From positions 11,656,001 to 11,720,000 of the forward strand of contig CP075497.1 in NCBI GenBank assembly GCA_021613535.1: a stretch of DNA of 64,000 bases, written 5' to 3'. This DNA is from Adineta vaga (taxonomy: Eukaryota > Rotifera). Position numbers and translations under genes: made by a program. Each line of letters opens with the position of its first letter. Position 1 is the first letter of the stretch. The notes below the pieces were generated by a model. That model was not told where the DNA came from, made no database searches, and saw only the letters and a list, made by a program, of their open reading frames with translations. Below, piece after piece: positions 22,322-34,700 of the stretch.

Positions 22322-23143
22322 TTAATTTTCACGATGTACTAAAACGAAGAAACCAAGAACAGCTAAGACACAATATTTCAATTGAGGATAATCATTCATT
22401 ACAATTGTCACCATGCCAATATATGGAAGAAATCTAAGATGAAAAAAAAAAAATGAAGAACATATAACTCAATAGAAAAGAAATACCCCCGAGCACGACC
22501 GATCACATCTTTCTTTTCAAGCCATAATTGTCCAGGAGAATAAAGACCACGATCATCAACTTGATTATTATCACCTTTCGTTAAGAATTTCACATAACCA
22601 TCATCTCTAGATAAAGATAGATGAGATTGAGTTTTAGAGAATAAAACAAGAAATAACATACTTTTCATGTACTTTTAGTACTCGATGAACAATAGGAATA
22701 TCGCGACCCTCAATACGAAAAACGACAATATCACCAGCACGAATAGGTTCTTCACGATAATTTGTAAGTAAAAGAAGATCACCACGATGAAAAGCCGGTT
22801 CCATACTACCACTACAATGAATAACATGCTTTCCCTATTGCATCATTGATTCATTCAATGTTAAAATGAATTTACCTAAGTACAACGACAATTGGACTTT
22901 CACTACCTGTTACGACCATAAGTCCCTTCCATATCATTAATGCAGTTGAAACAATCATACCGAAGTTGAGTACTTGATATATGGCCTAATGGATAATGAA
23001 TATACTTCGATAATAAACTCATTGTGTTAATAAGAATTACCTGTCGTTTATCCATACGTCTAAAAAGAAAAGAATAATTCAATGAAATTTTCGATTTATT
23101 ATTATTTTTACTTGATATCGTCAACGAACGAGAAGAGTTCCAT
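22322..23143 (-). CDS. SEC11A: Signal peptidase complex catalytic subunit SEC11
   Basis: Six exons on the minus strand (23143-23112, 23059-23041, 22985-22876, 22811-22662, 22606-22487, 22433-22322) give 180 residues, the size of SEC11A. Exon 2 is 19 bases. After an amphipathic start ([17 protein letters not shown]) comes one transmembrane helix, then the S26 signal-peptidase boxes: [18 protein letters not shown] with nucleophile Ser56, IVHRVLKVH with the catalytic histidine, and [13 protein letters not shown] with the aspartates. The C-terminus [11 protein letters not shown] is hydrophobic. It cleaves signal peptides in the ER membrane. The intron after exon 3 has an earlier possible acceptor (CAATAG), but only the later one (ATTGTAG) keeps LSGSMEP in frame. 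The HRI-like gene follows closely and may share its transcript. Confidence 0.95.
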
Positions 23144-23650
23144 TTTAGTTATTCTTCTGAGTAGATCTAAAAGAATTGAAGAATATTTTATATGAAGAGA
23201 ATTTTAAAGATCTGTTTTCCAAGTTGCTCAGAATATTCCTTTATTACATTCGATTACAACATCCTTTTTCGAAGAGATGAACACCTTTCTGCCTGGAGCA
23301 TCACGAATAGATTAAACGAGCAACGAATCGGAATCGAGTTTGTTTTCTATGATTACAACTAACGACATCTTTCATTTGCATTCTATTATTATTCATTTCT
23401 TCGAAACTTTTTCATAATGATTGGACAAATCACCGCCATCAGTACAGCACAATTTCTTTACTTTCTTTGTTTGGCCCTAGACAGACAGAAAAGATAACAC
23501 TAAATTAATATAACCATGGAATTGTTAGAATTGAATGATCTGCGCAATTTCATTCTTTCATCTGTTTTGTTTTTTCTGTCTGTTTGATCCCTTTATTGAT
23601 TATCTTTCTTTTCTTTATCTTTGGAAAAAAAATTGAAATGCAATTAACTT
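23144..23650. other. Intergenic, 5' of SEC11
   Basis: About 500 bases without a recognisable gene; presumably holds the SEC11 promoter and the ancient upstream flank of the EMC2 relic. Confidence 0.4.
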
Positions 23651-24534
23651 TTGAACACTTCCTAAATACCATCATGAAAACCCTCGTTCACAACAAAAAA
23701 TTGTTGATTTACGAACAAATGTTTTATCAAAACGTTATTTATCACCATTAGGTGACGAAAAATGTTTAATACTTGCACAAGTATTTAAATCAACATTACA
23801 TTGCTCAAAACAATCAATCGCTCGTGATAGTCTTGATCAACTAGAAAAACAACAACCAGTCATCATGTGATAACATCAAATACAATGTATTATGAATCTG
23901 TAGAAGATTTTGAACGTGTTGATGAAATTTATTCAATAATATTAGAAGATAATGGAACAGATGCAATTATTCGAAAATGAAAAATTAGTCTTTTAAAAGA
24001 ACAAAATCAAATATGTGAAGCAATTAGTGAATTAAATTTCTATTGAGATGAGAACTTTATTAAGTAAAGATTTATAATTTTTCTCTTTTTAATTTCTTAT
24101 TGATTTCTTTTTTTTTGTAAAAGGCTGATCAAGAAGTTTGGTGTGAATTATATGATCTTTATTTATCTAAACCTGATTATGTTAAAGCTGCATTTTGTAC
24201 TGAAGAATTTCTTTTAATTAATCCACATAATCATTTAAATCATGAATGTTATGCATCGATTCGTTACTCTCAAAGTAATGATTACGAAAAAGCTTGAACA
24301 TATTATTTTAGTAGATTAATAATTAATCCAACAAATATTCATGCATTATCTGGACTTATATTAACATCAACAAATCGTGTCATGAAAAATTCATTTCGTT
24401 CAAATGAAAATAATCAAATTTTTATTGAATAGATTCAACGGGTACGTCAACAAATCATTGAAAAATATTAAGAAACAATATCAGATCTTCATCCAGTTAT
24501 TTAATTAGCTTTACAGAGTGTATCATTAGAATAA
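23651..24534 (+). pseudogene. EMC2: Decayed EMC2 (TTC35) gene, copy A
   Basis: Conceptual frames line up over nearly the whole of EMC2, the TPR subunit of the ER membrane protein complex: ENPRSQQKIVDL near 23685, then LILAQVFKST, SVEDFERVDEIYSIILED, KEQNQICEAISELN, DQEVWCELYDLYLSKPDYVK and LLINPHNHLNHECYASIRYS. The reading is broken by a stop/frameshift after KQQPVIM near 23867, by stops at 23978-23980, 24295-24297 and about 24430, and by more in the C-terminal part. One intron-like gap with GT..AG borders remains near 24065-24122. There is no intact protein. A second, shorter relic lies at about 27130-27392. Confidence 0.75.
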
Positions 24535-24589
24535 AAAATATCTCTCTCTTTGTCACATTCTTCTTAGTTTTGATGTTGTTCTTGTTCTA

Positions 24590-24900
24590 TTTAGAATGAT
24601 AAAGGAAATACATCAACATAAATCTTTGCTTTTGGATATAAGTGTAGTTGCTAAAGATCGAGGAGAAGTAATAGTTGTTAATGAAGACCACTATGATCGA
24701 TCAACAATAAATGCAACATCGAACAATCTGTAACAAATCAGCATCGAGTAAGTTTTATCAGTTGGATCAATGATTGTTTTCTAATCATGAAATGGTTTTT
24801 TTTGTTTAGCCGTATGAAATAGAAAAACAAATATCTGATTAAAAATGCGAACATTTACAAAATGAAATTATTTTCTTTGATGAATGGCATAAATAATGAA
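24590..24900 (+). pseudogene. PPP1R21-like relic following EMC2 copy A
   Basis: Two short stretches look like PPP1R21. At about 24645-24730, VAKDRGEVIVVNEDHYD aligns by position with the KLRAQ segment of the family and, at DNA level, with the better-preserved relic at about 27530 (both read GCTAAAG..T..GGA..A.TAATAGTT). At about 24830-24890, LQNEIIFFDEWHK resembles the family's QFFEADEQHK region. Frames are broken by several stops. The assignment leans on the neighbouring copy; alone it would be weak. Confidence 0.45.
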
Positions 24901-25659
24901 CATCTTCCAAATAGCATGAAGACAAATTCTTTGTTGAAGTAAAAGTACGAGTTTTGAACGGACAGGTAAACAATTATTATCTTTTCGAAGGAAAATCATT
25001 GAAAATATTTCAGATGAATTGTTCATTGTAGAAAAATAACACAATATGTTTTGTTGAATTATTTAGTAATGTTTGTTTCATCTTGTGAAAAAGTACTTAG
25101 TTTTGGAATGAAAAGGTAAAGATATTTGTTGAAAACTTGTATTCATTGTTCGTATGTTGTTTAGTGTATGTCATGAAACAAAAGTATGTTGATCTTCGAA
25201 TGATCAAGAGAAGATTATTAAGTTATATGGTATTTTCAAGTCATTAGAAAAGAAATCTCTCATAAGAAGAAGAAGAAGAAATGGAGTTGATTAAGTATTA
25301 TGGTTTTTCATAGATTTATCTTTACTTCACACAGCTGATTTGTTACAAACAAAAGATGCAGAAAAGTGAACTATAATTCAAACAGGTGCACTTATTCATT
25401 ATGGTATGTATTTGATGAATTTGAATTGATAATGAAAATATTTGTATTGTTGATTTTTTTTCAAGAGATCTTGGTAACAATTATAATGATAAATTATATT
25501 TGAATGATAATTTTAATGTTTTTCAAATATATATTCAACAAGAATAGATGAGTGTCAATTATTGATGCTAATAAATTATCTTTCATTAGATTCGAATCTA
25601 GTTTTTCGTATTTTGTTTCAACGTTTCATACAATAAGAATGAAAATAATTCAACTGTAT

Positions 25660-26100
25660 TTTGTTCTTTTTCAGATCATGAGTGTACAATCTATCAACTT
25701 GAAAAAAAGAGGGAGGTACAAGGATTTATCTGATCCGCGTGGATGGTGACAACGGAATGAGTATGAAAGCTGTACGTGTGATTTTTCCAGAAGCAGTGAC
25801 GATTGGATATTTAAATCATGAGAAGAAGATTGCGTTGTAAGTTAAATGTAATTCATTGATATTTTATTTGGAATTGGTTTTAGGTTACAACTCGATAACA
25901 CGTCGCAAAAGGTTTCTCCACTACCAAATGAACAATAGCAGGATGATATTGAGTATTTAGTGATATTTCCGCGATATTCAAGTAAGTGAAAAAGAGTTTT
26001 GCTCTACATATGTAAATATGTATATGAATGTTTTTCTAGGTAAGGAAGTAACAAAGTCATCGTCGAATGAACAAAAATGGTTTGTATTTGATAAAGGTAA
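25660..26100 (+). pseudogene. Relic of a TDP-43-like N-terminal domain
   Basis: Conceptual translation across two exons gives IYLIRVDGDNGMSMKAV, VIFPEAVTIGYLNHEKK and, after an intron (about 25838-25884), QLDNTSQKVSPLPNEQ, a stop, then DDIEYLVIFPR. The order (I-R-V, acidic-Gly, -FP-, GY/LN, and a final hydrophobic strand ending FPR) resembles the N-terminal domain of TARDBP/TDP-43. The in-frame TAG and the lack of the RNA-recognition motifs downstream make it a relic. The family call is tentative. Confidence 0.35.
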
Positions 26101-27129
26101 ATAGCTACTTTTCTTTTATTCTGAAGATTTTCATAGATAACACTTTAATCTGAATGTAAAGTTGTAGAATATATTTCAAGTGAACTATCATTTCCCTGCT
26201 AAGACATAAACAGGAATGCATCTATGTTTCATTTTGTTGAAATTAATTGAAAAATATAAAGTTAATAGTATAAGAATGATTGTCGTTGATCGATGATTGT
26301 TCTTGCGACATAACAGAGATCAGAGAGATTTATTTTATGTGGAAAGTATGGACACATCATGTCAAGTTATAATAGAATCGAAATCAAATAAGAAGATTTT
26401 AAATTTCATTGGCAAATTATGTATAATGCAAAAGGTTCATGGAGTAGAAAACATAGAGATCATATGGAACTATTGATCGTTTTGTCGATAGTACAATAAT
26501 ACCCGATGCAATCTAACTCATCTTCACAATATGTAGAAGATAATCGATGAGACTAAACTGTGAAGAAAAGTTACATGAAAATTGAGTTGGATTATCAGAA
26601 GTTATTGTGCAAATGGAAGAACGACCACAACCATTGATTCTCATAGTATATTAGCTTTTTTCGTAGTATATGTATTTGACATTAGAGTTTGTTTTAGATG
26701 TATATATCTGATACTTTCTTCTCAACAATATTCTTGTAATTTAGATATCAATATTTCTCAACGAATTTACAATTGGTGGATGAGATATTTGGATAAAAAT
26801 CTTAAAACTGATTAGAAGCTGATTTTATTTGTATCACAATTACCTGTAAGTATCATGTGATTATCGATCATTTCTATTCAAGTTCTCTTCCATATTTCCT
26901 TTGTGTTCTCAATATATTCTTATACCATACATCGAGCTAGAAGTTGAGAACGTTATTAGTAAGCGAGTCCTCACCACAAAACAATTAGCGAGAGCAATTC
27001 ATAAACAGAATTTTATCCAATGTATATTCATCAGTGTATTCGAAAATTTCTTATTGATTTTTAGTTTTTCTTCAAAGACTGAACAAGAACCATGTATTGA
27101 AATATGTATGACATTCATTAAGCTGAACA
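26101..27129. other. Decayed sequence between relic copies
   Basis: About 1 kb with splice-like signals and short frames but no stretch I can assign. Probably the remains of the gene to which the TDP-43-like relic belonged and the flank of the second duplicate. Confidence 0.35.
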
Positions 27130-27392
27130 TGATCATTTTAAAGTTACAGTTTATGTTGATGAACTTCACCTAATTAATCCACATAATCATTCAAATCATG
27201 AACTTTATTCTTCGATTCGTTAGTAACAAATGAACTTATATTAACATCAACACATCGTGCAATGAACAATTCATCTCATTCGATTGAAAATAATCAAGTT
27301 TATTTTGAAGAAATTATTGAAAAATATCGAGAAACAATACGAGATCTTGTTCTGCTTAATGAATTAGTTTCACAAAGCTTAACTTTGAAATA
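27130..27392 (+). pseudogene. Second, shorter EMC2 relic (copy B)
   Basis: LHLINPHNHSNHELYSSIR, followed after a large internal deletion by ELILTSTHRAMNNSSHSIEN and EEIIEKYRETIRDL. The same peptides occur in copy A (INPHNHLNHECYASIR; LILTSTNRVMKNS), so the two are duplicates. Two adjacent stop codons follow SSIR near 27222. Clearly non-functional. Confidence 0.7.
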
Positions 27393-27479
27393 AAAACTAT
27401 TTTCTCTTACTTCTTGTTTTATTTGGTATTAGAAAAGAAAAAAAGAATAGGTGAACATAAATTCTTTATTTTAGATAGT

Positions 27480-28188
27480 GAAAATAGAATTGTAAAATAA
27501 ATATAAAATATTACTAAATGAATTTGCTAAAGTTCATGGACAAATAATAGTTCTTAAGAAAACTGTTATTGATGAACAAATAAAATTTCAACTATTTCAA
27601 GTAACATTTTTTCTTCTAATAAATCATCTTCTTACATTTTCTTTTGTTTTTTCCTAGGAAGATATCAGTCATAAGGGTGAGGGTGAGTGATTAACACAAT
27701 ACCCACACTCTTTTTATTCTATTTGGTTTTGTATTTAGATTTTTTATAATGCGAGAACAATTGCTGCACTTGAACAAGAAAAAGAACATTGGCGTTTAGG
27801 ATATCAATTATTAAAAGTAAAATTTGAGAAAATGCGTGATGGACATTCCAAACAAATCGAAGAGTTAAAAGAGAAAACAGTAATAACAACAAATGAACAA
27901 ATAGATGGACTTATTTCAACTTCACCACCAATAGTGAGTATTTCTATAGAAAAATAGAAATATACGAAAGGAAATTCTCTTTTTTTTTGTTTAGTCAACA
28001 GTTAATCTTCATGAGATTCTCGAACAAGTTTTGATCCACGAAGTCAACGTGAAAGCATCATAAAACAATATTATTCACAAAAAATTCTTGATGGCGTGGG
28101 AGTGAATGAATCGAATGAGACAGTCACCCACATCGTTAAGTTAATTGAAAAAGATTTAGGGGTGCAACAAATCTTGTTGAAAATTTGA
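27480..28188 (+). pseudogene. PPP1R21: Internally deleted PPP1R21 relic (copy B)
   Basis: Exons with intact GT..AG borders read NKYKILLNEFAKVHGQIIV and LKKTVIDEQ, which match the N-terminal KLRAQ region of PPP1R21 (GKYQKL..EYSKL.AQ..VLKK..VDEQ). The next exons jump to ALEQEKEHWRLGYQLLKVKF, matching a segment near residue 600 of the human protein, and then to SQRESIIKQYYSQKI. The central several hundred residues are missing and the start codon is gone. PPP1R21 is an endosomal coiled-coil protein. It follows the EMC2 relic directly, as in copy A. Confidence 0.65.
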
Positions 28189-31100
28189 ATTTAAGATTTG
28201 AGAATTGGATTTGGATCGAAAATAGTAATGAAATTATGGTTAATGTGAAAGATGTTTACCTCTCTGTGCAAACTTCTTAGTTCTTTCAAAACGATGGAAT
28301 CATTTTTGTGAATTTATGTTAATTTTCTATGAGAAAGTTTCATCAGAACTCGAACTCTTTTTAGATTTATTACTAAATTTGATGTTTAGCTTCTGGTGTC
28401 TATTGATTATCTTATTCACCTAAGTTGAGCCGATTTGACTCATTTAATATCAGAGTAGCATAACTTACAGACATCTGATATCCAAATCATTGGATTTGGT
28501 GCACCTCTGAGAATATTCATTCTACTTTCTTATAATGATAAAGAAAATTATGATAACGATTTGTATTAAAATTTATTTATTCGTAATGTGTCGTTGTATC
28601 GAAATGTTTCATATTAAATAGATGTTTCCATTTTCTTTCTTTTTATAATATAATTCAAAGATTTTGCTACCTAGAATCGGAACCGAAACCACGGTCCCGA
28701 TTCGCTTCCGGGTAACATTTTTTTCCTTGGATACAAACAAAATATTCATATTTATTACGACAAAATTTTTTTCATAAAACGAGTGAGTTTCATAGTGCAT
28801 AGACATGTTATATTTCCCACTTTTAGAATTAATGATGAAACGCATCGATCTGCCAGTCTACGAATCAATCACACGACTCTTTTTCATCACGTCACGGCTC
28901 ATATGATGATTAGAACAAAATTAATATTGATCATTGTATTCTGATGTATCATTTTCAAGAGCTACGATGTTCATCATTTTTTTTTAGGTGTAATCAGTCA
29001 TCCATATCATACGATGTTCATTCTTTTTCGTACGAATAGTCAAAATGGTGAATATATTTTGTAAAATCTTTCACTCATATAGTAAGTTGTTGAAAAGGTA
29101 TTTTCTATAAAAATGAGAAATGAATTATTTAGTGAGGGTCAATGTTATAAAAAAAAAGTTTGATGGTAGATATGCTTGATTGAACACGTAGTTTGGAGGA
29201 ACGAGAATATTTTATGCGTAATCAAATATAATGTTTTTTTTTTCAACTATTTGTAGACAAATTTTATAATGTATTTGACGAGAATAGTTTTTTTCGTATT
29301 GATTATTGATTCATTGGCAACAGATATTGATAATACTACTGTAGCTGATGAAAAAGATGATGAAATTGATACTGTTACAGCAAATTATAATCTGACTAAA
29401 TTAGCAGCAATATTATTTAATCAAGATTCAAATATAACTTGTTAAAACCATTCGATTTTCTATGAAGAATATATGACAATCATTGTATTTTGTTAATAAC
29501 AGTAAAAGAATGAAATATTTGTATGAATTATTGCTGCACATGGTTGAAATCATTCATTTTCTATTGATCCATTTTCATAATAATTATAAAAACAAATCAT
29601 ATATTCAAAATATAGTAGTCAAACAAACATTTGAACCTTTAATTCGTTCACTTTCTATCTTACAATGAGATAAGTCATTCATACAAATGATATTTTACGC
29701 AGTTAGATAAAATATTTGAATAAAAATTTTGTAAAAATTATTCAATATGTTCATCATTATAAATATGAAATTGATTAAATCTAAAACCAGTAAATCTAGT
29801 GAATATTTGAACAAAGTGATACCGATACTTTTCCTTGTTGTCATGGCTCTGTGAATTATTCAGATATCTTCTAGTGATTTATGATTTTGAAACATAAATA
29901 ATCTTCCGATAAGATATACAAAATATTTGAAAATACATATTGCCGTTAGAATTATTCATATTTCTTGTTATCAATGGATATTATGCTTTCAATCAAGATT
30001 CTTATATGAAGAACTCTAATTGTTGATTAGATATTTCTTGGTTTTAATTGTTCATTTTCTTTATAATATATATAACATACACTTCGATATAAAACTTCAT
30101 TGACGTATACAGTCAATAGTTTAATAAATCGATTTTTGAATCTATTCATTTTCCTTATGATCTTTATACGTATCATCATATGAGAATATCATCGATCATA
30201 ATAAAACCGATTGTTGATTAGTTGCATTATGGTCGTATGAAATATTCAGTTAACACATGATCATCGAAAAATTTGCTGTGTAGATCACTTCACGTAAACA
30301 TCAATTGAATTTTTGAATGGAAATTTGGTAGAAATCATTCATTATTGCTTTGTACATAAAATATTGAATATGAGTTTAAGTTTAGATGTAAAGAAACCAA
30401 ATATTTGACTGAACATTTTCTAGATGTTATTCATTTATGCTGTCATTAACTTCTATATCATTTTAAAGGTAATAATGAAATACATCCTGGAGTTAATTGG
30501 TGAAGTACTTGGTAAGATCTGTTCATATTTTTTGTACTGAACAACTATCGTAGTGGGTCGATGTTTATAGAGAAAAGATGCATCTAATAGTTGATTAAGA
30601 ATATATTAGAACTAGTTCAACTTCATAATAATTAATAAGTGATTTGCTTTCGAGAAACAAAGCTAGATAAAGACTGAAATAAATGAACACTTACATTATA
30701 TAAATTATTCATTTCTCATATCATCATTGAATACACAAACTTTTACAAATATTCGAGAAAAATTCAAAAAATACTGAGATGAAAACTTCATATTTTCATT
30801 TATTCATATTCCGTATAATCATCTGACATTCAATATTTCAAAGAAATGATTAAGCATTAGGTAAAATAATTGATCAAAATTCTAATACAAACTATTCAAT
30901 TATCTCATTATCTACATTCATTAACTATTTCTTCATATGTATCTACCAAAAAAATAACATAGTGAAACAAAATTTTATATGTTTAAACCATTCAAATACC
31001 TTCAAACATTCTACTGATAATCTATTTCAATGATTCTTTTAAATAACAACATGAATATTTAAACAAAATCCTAAATCAGATCCGTATGTAAATCTTTAAC

Positions 31101-31227
31101 AGAGATTAACAAATTTATATTTTCTTTTATATATAGAAAATCGAATCCATAAACATTAACAAAATTATTTCTTAGTTCTTTTTTTTTACAAAAACATATC
31201 TATAATCAAACCAAAAATGAAACATCA
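28189..31227. other. Gene-poor AT-rich region with one small secreted ORF
   Basis: About 3 kb with frequent stops in all frames. It contains the 58-residue ORF listed separately at 29269-29445. A GC-richer patch near 28675-28715 has a short inverted repeat (GAATCGG / CCGATTC) but does not fold as a tRNA. Nothing else recognised. Confidence 0.45.
29269..29445 (+). CDS. Small secreted ORF, 58 residues
   Basis: ATG-initiated frame with a hydrophobic signal peptide (MYLTRIVFFVLIIDSLA) followed by an acidic stretch (DEKDDEIDTV) and three N-glycosylation sequons (NTT, NLT, NIT), ending DSNITC. It is the only open frame of note in a barren region. It may be a real secreted peptide, a first exon, or chance. 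Confidence 0.25.
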   Translation: MYLTRIVFFVLIIDSLATDIDNTTVADEKDDEIDTVTANYNLTKLAAILFNQDSNITC

Positions 31228-31659
31228 TTAATCTGTTTGTTGTTCATCTTTGCTTGTTGTTTTATTCTTTCCATGCGCTTGTTGCCAAAGTGCATTTCTC
31301 ATTAATCTTGTTGTTGCTTGTTTATCAATTTTCGATGCTGTTTGTCGATCAACAACTGATTTTAATTTATCCATATAAGATTTTACACGATCTAACTCAT
31401 TTTTCAATTGCGTTTGTTTAGGATCAACACCACGCGTTCGTAAATAAGCCCACATTAATGAATTTAATGTATATGTAGCTGTTATATCAAATCGTGCTTG
31501 ATCAAGTGGTGTTAAACTTTCATGTAATGTTGTATATGAAACTGAATCAAGACGAGATAAAAAGGTTTCTAATTCATTTAAAGAACTTTCAAGTTGAGTT
31601 GCGCGAGCATTGAAATCATTTTCAACTTCTGGATCAGGTTGATTAGGTTTTGTTGTCAT
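31228..31659 (-). CDS. C1D: C1D / Rrp47-like exosome cofactor
   Basis: Single-exon gene of 143 residues. The Sas10/C1D domain is clear: LESSLNELETFLSRLDS, LDQARFDITATYTLNSLMWAYL and GVDPKQTQLKNELDRVKSYM, then KIDKQATTRLMRNALWQQ and a Lys/Asp-rich tail. Human C1D has the same spacing and is 141 residues. It binds nucleic acid and helps the nuclear exosome (EXOSC10, MTR4) process rRNA. The ATG is 23 bases from an acceptor TTTTTATTTCAG, and the TOP3B stop codon is 130 bases upstream, so it may be a downstream cistron. Confidence 0.92.
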   Translation of the reverse strand: MTTKPNQPDPEVENDFNARATQLESSLNELETFLSRLDSVSYTTLHESLTPLDQARFDITATYTLNSLMWAYLRTRGVDPKQTQLKNELDRVKSYMDKLKSVVDRQTASKIDKQATTRLMRNALWQQAHGKNKTTSKDEQQTD

Positions 31660-31679
31660 TTGTAAGATCTTATGAAAAT

Positions 31680-31692
31680 CTGAAATAAAAAA
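31680..31692 (-). promoter_or_regulatory. 3' splice acceptor upstream of C1D
   Basis: Minus-strand GTTTTTTATTTCAG in the 130-base gap between TOP3B and C1D; no donor was found in the gap. Candidate trans-splice site. Confidence 0.4.
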
Positions 31693-31789
31693 CAAACAAA
31701 CAAACAAAAAATAGATCCCAAATCAAAACAATAGCTTCCGTTTTTAAAAGAAAGTTGAATAAAACAACGATAACAAATAAAGTCATTCA

Positions 31790-34700
31790 CTAGTTTCGTC
31801 CTCGTCCACGACCACGACCTCCTCGTGAAGGACCTCTTCCTCGACTGCTTCCACCTCGACCTCGACCACGACCACGACCACCACCTCTTCCGCGACCTTG
31901 GCCACGACCACCTCCTTGTCCACCACGACTATAACTTGGTCGATTTTGCATATTTGTTATATAAGTTACTGTTTTTTGAATTGTATCCATAAAATATTCA
32001 TGACAAAGTATACACGCAGATGTTAAATTCGTTAGATCTGCATTCTTTTCCTATAAAAATCAATCTTCTCATCAATCATTTAAATTCTCCTTTTCTCTTA
32101 CCTTATTAAATTCTACATTCATCAATGCTGTGTCACATCGATTACAAAATTCTCCATCTTTCATCGTAATCTTTTGAATAGCTTCAGGTAATGACAAAAC
32201 AAACGGACATCTATATCAATAATTTCCATGAAAAAAGACCCAACCCATTTCATTCAAAAAGTACATACTTATTACAAGCAACACGATATTTCGGCATTGA
32301 TGTGACATCTAATACAAACATACCTTGTTTACAAATGTAACAAGTACAAATTCCATTATGTCCAAGAGAATATCGACATGTTGGATGTGTACATTCATTA
32401 CAGCCAGAATTTTTACGCATATCATCAAATGGTGGATTATTATAACAATAAGGACATAATGAAAAACTCTAAATGAATTAAATTTGAAAGGAAAATTTAA
32501 TAAAATCAAATTACTTTTCCATTATTATTAGCAGCGTATTGAACAAGTTCAAATTCATCTAATGGACATCGAAGTTCTTTGAAGGATTTAATTAAACCAT
32601 TTTGTGGAAGATTATAAGTTACTTTACATATTTCACAATGTAAACGACTTGGTCGAGATTCAATTAATTTCATATAACGACGACATTTTCCACATCTAGA
32701 ATATAATTCAAATGATTTGTTTCAAAAAAGAAACTAATCTTGAAGATTTTTTTATTCTACTTGGAAAATGGTTTGCCACTAGCAGCTAATGATGAAAATG
32801 ACACTTCAAAAAGTGCATCCATTCCTAGAATATGTTGAACAAAATAATGAAATTTTTGTTCAAATATTCGAATAACATGTGCCACAACTTGTTGATAATT
32901 CACCCGACCCATAGCAATCTAATCAAACAAAACTTGATTCACTTTCACTAATTCAAAACAATCAAACAAACTTCATTCAATTCCGTTTCGACAGATGATC
33001 TCATATGTGGTAAAGATAATTCTGGATCAATCTAATTCACCAATGACATGTTGAATATTTTCGATGAAACGTTTTTTCCAACTTACTTTTTGATAACCAT
33101 GTACAAGTACAATACCTAGAGATGTTGGAATTAAACGTCGTCCATTATCAACTTTGACATAATTTCTTTCACAAATATTATTAATATGTACTGGAATACT
33201 TGCATCCGTTCCAATGCCATGTTTTTCCATTAAAGAAATCAATTCACTTTCGGTTAAATAATCCGGTGCTGATGTATGTCGTTCATCTAATTTTACATCT
33301 TCTATTGTAAAAATTTCATTGATAGTAAATGTTGGAATAGGATCATCATCAGAAACACGTTTCCAAGACATAATCGCTGTAAAACCAGGTTCAATAACAT
33401 TCTTTCCTGTCAAGGAAAATGTTTCATTGGCTCCTTCGAATAGAACCGTTTTTTCTTCATAAATACAATCTGGACTAACCTAAAATTCAATTGAAAGAAG
33501 AAACAAAACGTTTTTATCAAAAGATTAAATATTATACTGTAGCAATGAAATGACGACAAACATAATCGTATAAACGCCAATAATCACCGCCACCAACGGC
33601 TGCTGGACTTGCTGCTTTGACAGGTGTAATGGGAGGATGGTCGCCAACATCTTTTCCACGTTTTGCTGAAGTATATTGTCCTTCGGATAGAAGACTTTTG
33701 ATATGACCTTGCCAATCAGCACCCGAACAATTTGACAATTCACGAAGAACACCTCTAAAACAGAAAAGCTTAATCATCGAGTGCAGATAGTTCGTATCGA
33801 AAAGTTCACTTTAGATCAGCATTATCAGCATATTGTGTTGTTTCTGTACGTGGATAACTTATAAAACCTGATGTATAAAGACGTTCAGCAATTTGCATAG
33901 CATGGTGAGGACTCATTCCTAATAGAAAAGGAATATTTCGTTTGTTTTTGGAATGAGAAATCATATGAATATTAATCTTACCAAGACCGGCACTAGCTAC
34001 TTTAAGTAAATCAACAGTATTCAATGCATTTGGACGACCTTTGTGTTTCTTTTCTGTTTTAACTGAAAGAACTCTAAAGAAAATCGAAGAACATCATCGT
34101 CTCATATTAAATATTAGTTCAATTTTAATTTACCGAACTTTATTTGCTGTTTTAATGTTATTGAGAAAAAAATATGCGATTTCTTTATCAAATAAATGAC
34201 CACGATCCCAATATAGTTTCAATGTTTTTTCATTCGTATGTTTTATCTACAAAAACATACACAAACAAACAAATCATAGGTAGATATATAAATTTACTTC
34301 AACAGTTAATAACCAATAAGGTTCGGATTGAAAGGATTGTATTTTATCATAACGATCAACACAAAAACCAAGTGTTGGTGTTTGACATGGTCCATACGAT
34401 ATACAACTACTATCTAAATCACCATATTTTCCCTAGAATAAACATAAAAATGAAAAGAGAAATAAATAATTATGATTAATCCATACTTGAAAATATCGAG
34501 TTTGAAAACGTGTAAATGCACAACCAATACGTAAATCTAATTCTTGTCGAGCTTCAACTGATAATGACTGATTCTTATCTGGATAGCCAAGATTATTAAA
34601 TGCATGACGAATATCTTTATCAGTAATTGAACTAAATTTCGCTCGAAGAATTTTCGCCTATATTAAAAACAAAACAATAATTGATGAAAAATTTCATTCT

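Noticed and set aside
22812-22875. Earlier acceptor CAATAG in the SEC11 intron
   Set aside because: It would put the GSMEP active-site box out of frame; the later ATTGTAG site keeps it.
28660-28725. GC-richer stretch resembling the T-arm of a tRNA
   Set aside because: The stems needed for a cloverleaf do not pair; only a short inverted repeat is present.
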